The notes beneath the pieces were generated by a model, which saw only the letters and a program-made list of their open reading frames with translations, searched no databases and was not told where the DNA came from. Source: Candidatus Paraprevotella stercoravium (GTDB lineage: Bacteria > Bacteroidota > Bacteroidia > Bacteroidales > Bacteroidaceae). Taken from it: 64,000 nucleotides of DNA. The translations under genes and the position numbers were made by a program. Where the stretch lies: positions 62,001-126,000 of the forward strand of contig CALUIU010000002.1 in NCBI GenBank assembly GCA_944320795.1, given 5' to 3'. The number at the start of each line of letters is the position of its first letter. Position 1 is the first letter of the stretch. Shown piece by piece: positions 61,335 to 64,000 of this stretch.

Positions 61335-62054
61335 TCAAGCCAGTTGTAAGCCTGTAAAATGGTTAAAACGCTGCATATCAACATTCACGACCAGTTCCTC
61401 CGGAAATGATGTTTCCTGAAGCAGTTCATAGACATAGGTATAATCAGCTATAGAAAAAGAAATGTGAGCATCGCTTCCTAAAATAACGGGAGTGTCGTAC
61501 TGACGGCACAATTCCAACAATTCACGGTTCAATCCGCGAGCGACCGCATTTTTACGCAGCGGATTCATGGAACTGTTGTTCACTTCAAGCAATGTGCCGG
61601 TTTCGCGTGAAGCTCGCACCAATGCTTCCAGATCCACTGTAGCCGCTCCGTCTGCCGGGTGACTGATAATATTTACTCTGGGATTATGCATCGCAGCCAG
61701 TACGGCTTCGGTGTTCTTCAATTTTGTTGATGTCGGAAAGCATACTTTATGCACTCCGGCCACGACATGATCAAAACGCTTGTAATATTCTTCTCCCAAA
61801 TCCAGATTTCCCTGCAGATCACAAATATTCAGTTCGGCACCATGCAGGATGCGCACACCTGAAATGAACTTGGGAACGCAATGCAGATTCCTGAAATAAA
61901 TAGGATCCGGTGCTCCGGGTACTAAAGGTCCATGTTCTGTAATACCTAAAAAACTCAGTCCCTTTTCGGCAGCTGCGGCGGCCATTTCCTGAATGGTACT
62001 GTAGGCATGTCCGGAAGCAATGGAATGAGTATGTAAATCCAATACAATCTTCAT
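61335..62054 (-). CDS. PHP-domain phosphatase, YcdX-like
   Basis: A 239-residue metal-dependent phosphoesterase of the PHP superfamily, closest to YcdX-like phosphatases. The trinuclear metal ligands are seen in DLHTHSIASGHAYST, ITEHGP, ILHGAELNI, IISHPADG and VILGSDAHISFSI. The substrate is unknown. It is a single gene with its own promoter and faces the glycosyltransferase gene. Confidence 0.9.
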   Translation of the reverse strand: MKIVLDLHTHSIASGHAYSTIQEMAAAAAEKGLSFLGITEHGPLVPGAPDPIYFRNLHCVPKFISGVRILHGAELNICDLQGNLDLGEEYYKRFDHVVAGVHKVCFPTSTKLKNTEAVLAAMHNPRVNIISHPADGAATVDLEALVRASRETGTLLEVNNSSMNPLRKNAVARGLNRELLELCRQYDTPVILGSDAHISFSIADYTYVYELLQETSFPEELVVNVDMQRFNHFTGLQLA

Positions 62055-62077
62055 AATGTCTTTATTCTTGATAAACG

Positions 62078-62085
62078 CAAAGATA
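62078..62085 (-). promoter_or_regulatory. Promoter -7 box for the PHP gene
   Basis: TATCTTTG on the minus strand, an exact TAnnTTTG match 24 bases before the start at 62054. The divergent MATE gene has no equally clear box. Confidence 0.6.
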
Positions 62086-62121
62086 CCAAAAAATCATTGG
62101 CTATAAAACGAAAATAAGAAA

Positions 62122-63468
62122 ATGAATCATAGTTCTGTTTTAAGTTACAAGACCCATATCCGCTCCCTGATTGCTTTAGGATTTCCGATTATCATCGGAC
62201 AGATCGGTACGATTGTACAGGGACTGGCCGATACCATCATGACCGGCCAATACAGTTCACAGGCGCTGGCAGCCGCCGGCTTCGTCAACAACGTGATGAC
62301 CTTGGTGCTGATCTTTGCCATGGGATATTCCTATGGCCTTACGCCCGTTGTAGGTGCTTATCACGCAAGAAAAGAGTACCAGCATATCGGACAGTCACTG
62401 CGTTGCAGTCTTCAGACAAATGCAGTTCTGGCAACAATCATCTTTCTGCTGATGGGCAGTCTGTATTTCTTTCTCGACCGCCTGGGACAACCGGAAGAAT
62501 TATTACCCATCATCCGCCCTTATTATTTAGTCATTCTGCTGTCGCTGCCCTTCCAGATTCTGTTCAACGCCTACAAACAGTTTTTTGACGGAATCGGAAA
62601 AACGCAAATCGCAATGTGGATCATGATCGGAGCAAACATCTTCAACATCATCGGCAACTGGTTTCTGATTTATGGATGGGGGCCTTTCCCGGAACTCGGA
62701 CTGCTCGGTGCCGGTATCTCCACCTGTCTGTCGCGCATCGGTATGTTGCTCTGCATGACCTTTATTTTTTATCGTTCAACATCTTTCCGAATATATCAGG
62801 AAGGCTTCCGTCTCCGAGAAGGAAATAGAGAATTGCGCAAAAAGCTGAATCGCCTGGGACTTCCGATCGGTTTGCAAATGGGCATGGAGTGTGCTTCCTT
62901 CGCGCTTTGCGCCGTTATGCAGGGCTGGATTGGCACCTCAGCGCTGGCCGCCCATCAGATTATGACCAACGTAGCATCGGTATGTTATATGATTTATTAT
63001 GGAATCGGTGCATCTGTAGCCATTCGCATCAGTCACTTTACAGGATTGAAAGATACGGGAAATGTACGTCGCTGCGCCTTTGCCGGTTATCGCATGATTC
63101 TGTTTTGCGGTATTGTCCTGTCAAGTATGATGGTTCTCTGCCACCATCAGATCAGTTCGTTCTTTACGAACGATCCAGCGGTCAGTGCCATTGTCATGAG
63201 TCTTATGGTACCTTTTGTACTCTACCAGTTAGGTGACGGGCTGCAAACAAACTTTGCCAATGCCCTACGTGGTATTGCTGATGTTAAACCGATGATGCGT
63301 TATGCATTTATCAGCTACATTGTCATATCTCTGCCATTAAGTTATTTCCTGGGAATACAATTCGCATGGGGACCGGCAGGTATCTGGATGGCCTTCCCGA
63401 TAGCTCTTTCTGTTGCCGGTATGCTTTTCTATTGGAGGTTCAATAAAAAGATCTCAAAGGGGATATAA
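62122..63468 (+). CDS. MATE-family multidrug efflux transporter
   Basis: A 448-residue inner-membrane transporter with twelve predicted helices, expelling cationic compounds by sodium or proton antiport. The N-terminal half shows ALGFPIIIGQIGTIVQGLADTIMTGQY, and the second half LGLPIGLQMGMECASFALCAVMQGWIGTSALAAHQI, the repeated MATE pattern. The length is typical. It is divergent from the PHP gene. Its stop is followed after six bases by a terminator that also ends the small RNA on the other strand. Confidence 0.93.
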   Translation: MNHSSVLSYKTHIRSLIALGFPIIIGQIGTIVQGLADTIMTGQYSSQALAAAGFVNNVMTLVLIFAMGYSYGLTPVVGAYHARKEYQHIGQSLRCSLQTNAVLATIIFLLMGSLYFFLDRLGQPEELLPIIRPYYLVILLSLPFQILFNAYKQFFDGIGKTQIAMWIMIGANIFNIIGNWFLIYGWGPFPELGLLGAGISTCLSRIGMLLCMTFIFYRSTSFRIYQEGFRLREGNRELRKKLNRLGLPIGLQMGMECASFALCAVMQGWIGTSALAAHQIMTNVASVCYMIYYGIGASVAIRISHFTGLKDTGNVRRCAFAGYRMILFCGIVLSSMMVLCHHQISSFFTNDPAVSAIVMSLMVPFVLYQLGDGLQTNFANALRGIADVKPMMRYAFISYIVISLPLSYFLGIQFAWGPAGIWMAFPIALSVAGMLFYWRFNKKISKGI

Positions 63469-63566
63469 AAAAAGAATCCTACTTGCAATCACTGCAGGTA
63501 GGATTTTTTAGATCTTCGCTAAGATCTCACCTTTGTTAACCTTAAATCTAATACTATGAAAAACAC
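63467..63566 (-). ncRNA. Probable small RNA of about 100 nt
   Basis: A minus-strand transcription unit with no protein. It starts about five bases after an exact -7 box (63571-63578, with TTG at 63598-63600 as -33). The 5' part is single-stranded and pyrimidine/purine-patterned (CATAGTATTAGATTTAAGG). Then come a small hairpin (AGATCTTAGCGAAGATCT at 63511-63528) and an intrinsic terminator (AATCCTACCTGCA with TGCAAGTAGGATT, 63474-63504), ending in a run of T. An unstructured 5' seed followed by two hairpins is typical of trans-acting bacterial small RNAs. The target is unknown. Confidence 0.55.
63474..63512. terminator. Bidirectional terminator of the MATE gene and the small RNA
   Basis: A 13-bp stem with one G-T pair (AATCCTACTTGCA with TGCAGGTAGGATT) and a 5-nt loop. 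T-tracts lie on both strands. Confidence 0.85.
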
Positions 63567-63570
63567 ATTG

Positions 63571-63578
63571 CAAATATA
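63571..63578 (-). promoter_or_regulatory. Promoter of the small RNA
   Basis: TATATTTG on the minus strand, an exact TAnnTTTG match, with TTG at 63598-63600 about 19 bases upstream. No protein-coding gene starts downstream of it on this strand for more than two kilobases. Confidence 0.6.
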
Positions 63579-63650
63579 ATATTTATTTTTATCAAAGCAA
63601 TAGATTTGAAATAAAAATGAGATCAAATAACTTTTTTTAATATTAAATTC

Positions 63651-64000
63651 TTATATCTCAATAGTAAGACCGTCGTAAGCAACAAAAACCGAGTCCGGAA
63701 GTTTTGCTTGTAAGTCCGCATGCAAGCCAGCCTGATGACTCATATGGACAAGCCAAGTGCGGCGAGCTCCAATTTTACGGGCAAACGCACAAGCATCATC
63801 TATCGTCTGATGAGAATAATGTTCCTTATATCGCAATCCATTCACGATTAACAAATCCAATCCTTGCAAATATTCCAATTCCGAATCCGGAATCGTTTTC
63901 ATATCTGTAATATATGCCATACGATTGATCCGAAATCCCAAAATGGGCAAAGCAGCGTGCATTATCCGGATGGGAGTAATCTGAAAATCATGTACTGCAA
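63651..64000 (-). CDS. Metallo-beta-lactamase-fold hydrolase (C-terminal part, truncated by window edge)
   Basis: The last 116 residues of an MBL-fold protein like PhnP-type phosphoribosyl cyclic phosphodiesterases. The frame stays open to the right edge, reading VHDFQITPIRIMHAALPILGFRI and then MAYITDMKTIPDSE, so the ATG at 63962 is internal. The conserved HSHQT..DA and WLVHMSHQAGLHADL segments carry metal ligands of the fold; the N-terminal HxHxDH motif would lie outside. It is upstream of the small RNA on the same strand. The substrate is unknown. Confidence 0.85.
   Translation of the reverse strand, partial: AVHDFQITPIRIMHAALPILGFRINRMAYITDMKTIPDSELEYLQGLDLLIVNGLRYKEHYSHQTIDDACAFARKIGARRTWLVHMSHQAGLHADLQAKLPDSVFVAYDGLTIEI

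Noticed and set aside
63555-63578. A seven-codon plus-strand frame (MKNTLQI)
   Set aside because: It lies over the promoter and 5' end of the minus-strand small RNA and has no promoter of its own.

Overview
The window is chromosomal DNA from a member of the Bacteroidales, most likely Bacteroides or Phocaeicola. The evidence is a 286-residue primary sigma factor without region 1.1, more than 25 copies of the Bacteroides-type -7 promoter box (TAnnTTTG) sitting 5-60 bases before start codons, an Na+-NQR gene, an archaeal-type prolyl-tRNA synthetase, and several Bacteroidetes-restricted families (DUF1460, DUF4421, DUF4468, DUF4286, DUF5103, putative porin). Nearly all of it is ordinary core genome. 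I see no insertion sequence, prophage, integrase, CRISPR array, tRNA or rRNA.

Layout. 1-6.4 kb: the start of nqrA, divergent from a giant TamB-like translocation protein whose N-terminus looks frameshifted, then a ThrE-type amino-acid exporter. 6.5-15 kb: proS, an OmpA-like lipoprotein, mtgA convergent with a DUF1460 amidase, a DUF5103 protein, a D-2-hydroxyacid dehydrogenase with a TRIC-type channel, and a YihY membrane protein. 15.07-15.44 kb: the RNase P RNA gene on the minus strand. 15.6-18.3 kb: the periplasmic protease DegQ/HtrA and the primary sigma factor RpoD. 18.4-20.7 kb: a self-contained four-gene unit (exported protein, HPr-kinase-like ATPase, S24/S26 peptidase, PqqD-like protein) bounded by terminators. 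This is my best candidate for an undescribed system. 20.7-28.6 kb: ribE, then a six-gene efflux operon (TolC, MacA-like, two MacB-like parts, LytS-type kinase, LytTR regulator) and a DUF4468 protein. 28.8-32.1 kb: a 2-oxoacid:ferredoxin oxidoreductase operon with a TPR protein and a small membrane protein included.

32.1-46.8 kb is mostly cell envelope: a putative porin, an unknown membrane protein, an oxidoreductase with a DUF4421 protein, an acetyltransferase, a DNA glycosylase-like protein, a thioesterase downstream of a TonB-dependent receptor, a BspA-type leucine-rich-repeat protein, a lipoprotein with DnaJ-type cysteine motifs, and an unknown lipoprotein. 46.8-54.1 kb: carB without carA, a HAD phosphatase, a DUF1573 protein, DUF4286-ruvC, and a tandem ABC ATPase. 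54.1-61.3 kb: one uninterrupted same-strand run, hisH-hisA-hisF-hisIE-ftsE-aspartokinase-lysA-glycosyltransferase. 61.3-64 kb: a PHP-domain phosphatase, a MATE transporter, a probable small RNA of about 100 nt on the minus strand, and a truncated metallo-beta-lactamase-fold hydrolase.

Start codons were chosen by homology to family N-termini and by position relative to the -7 box. Functions rest on recognising families by eye from the translated sequence; no database search was run.
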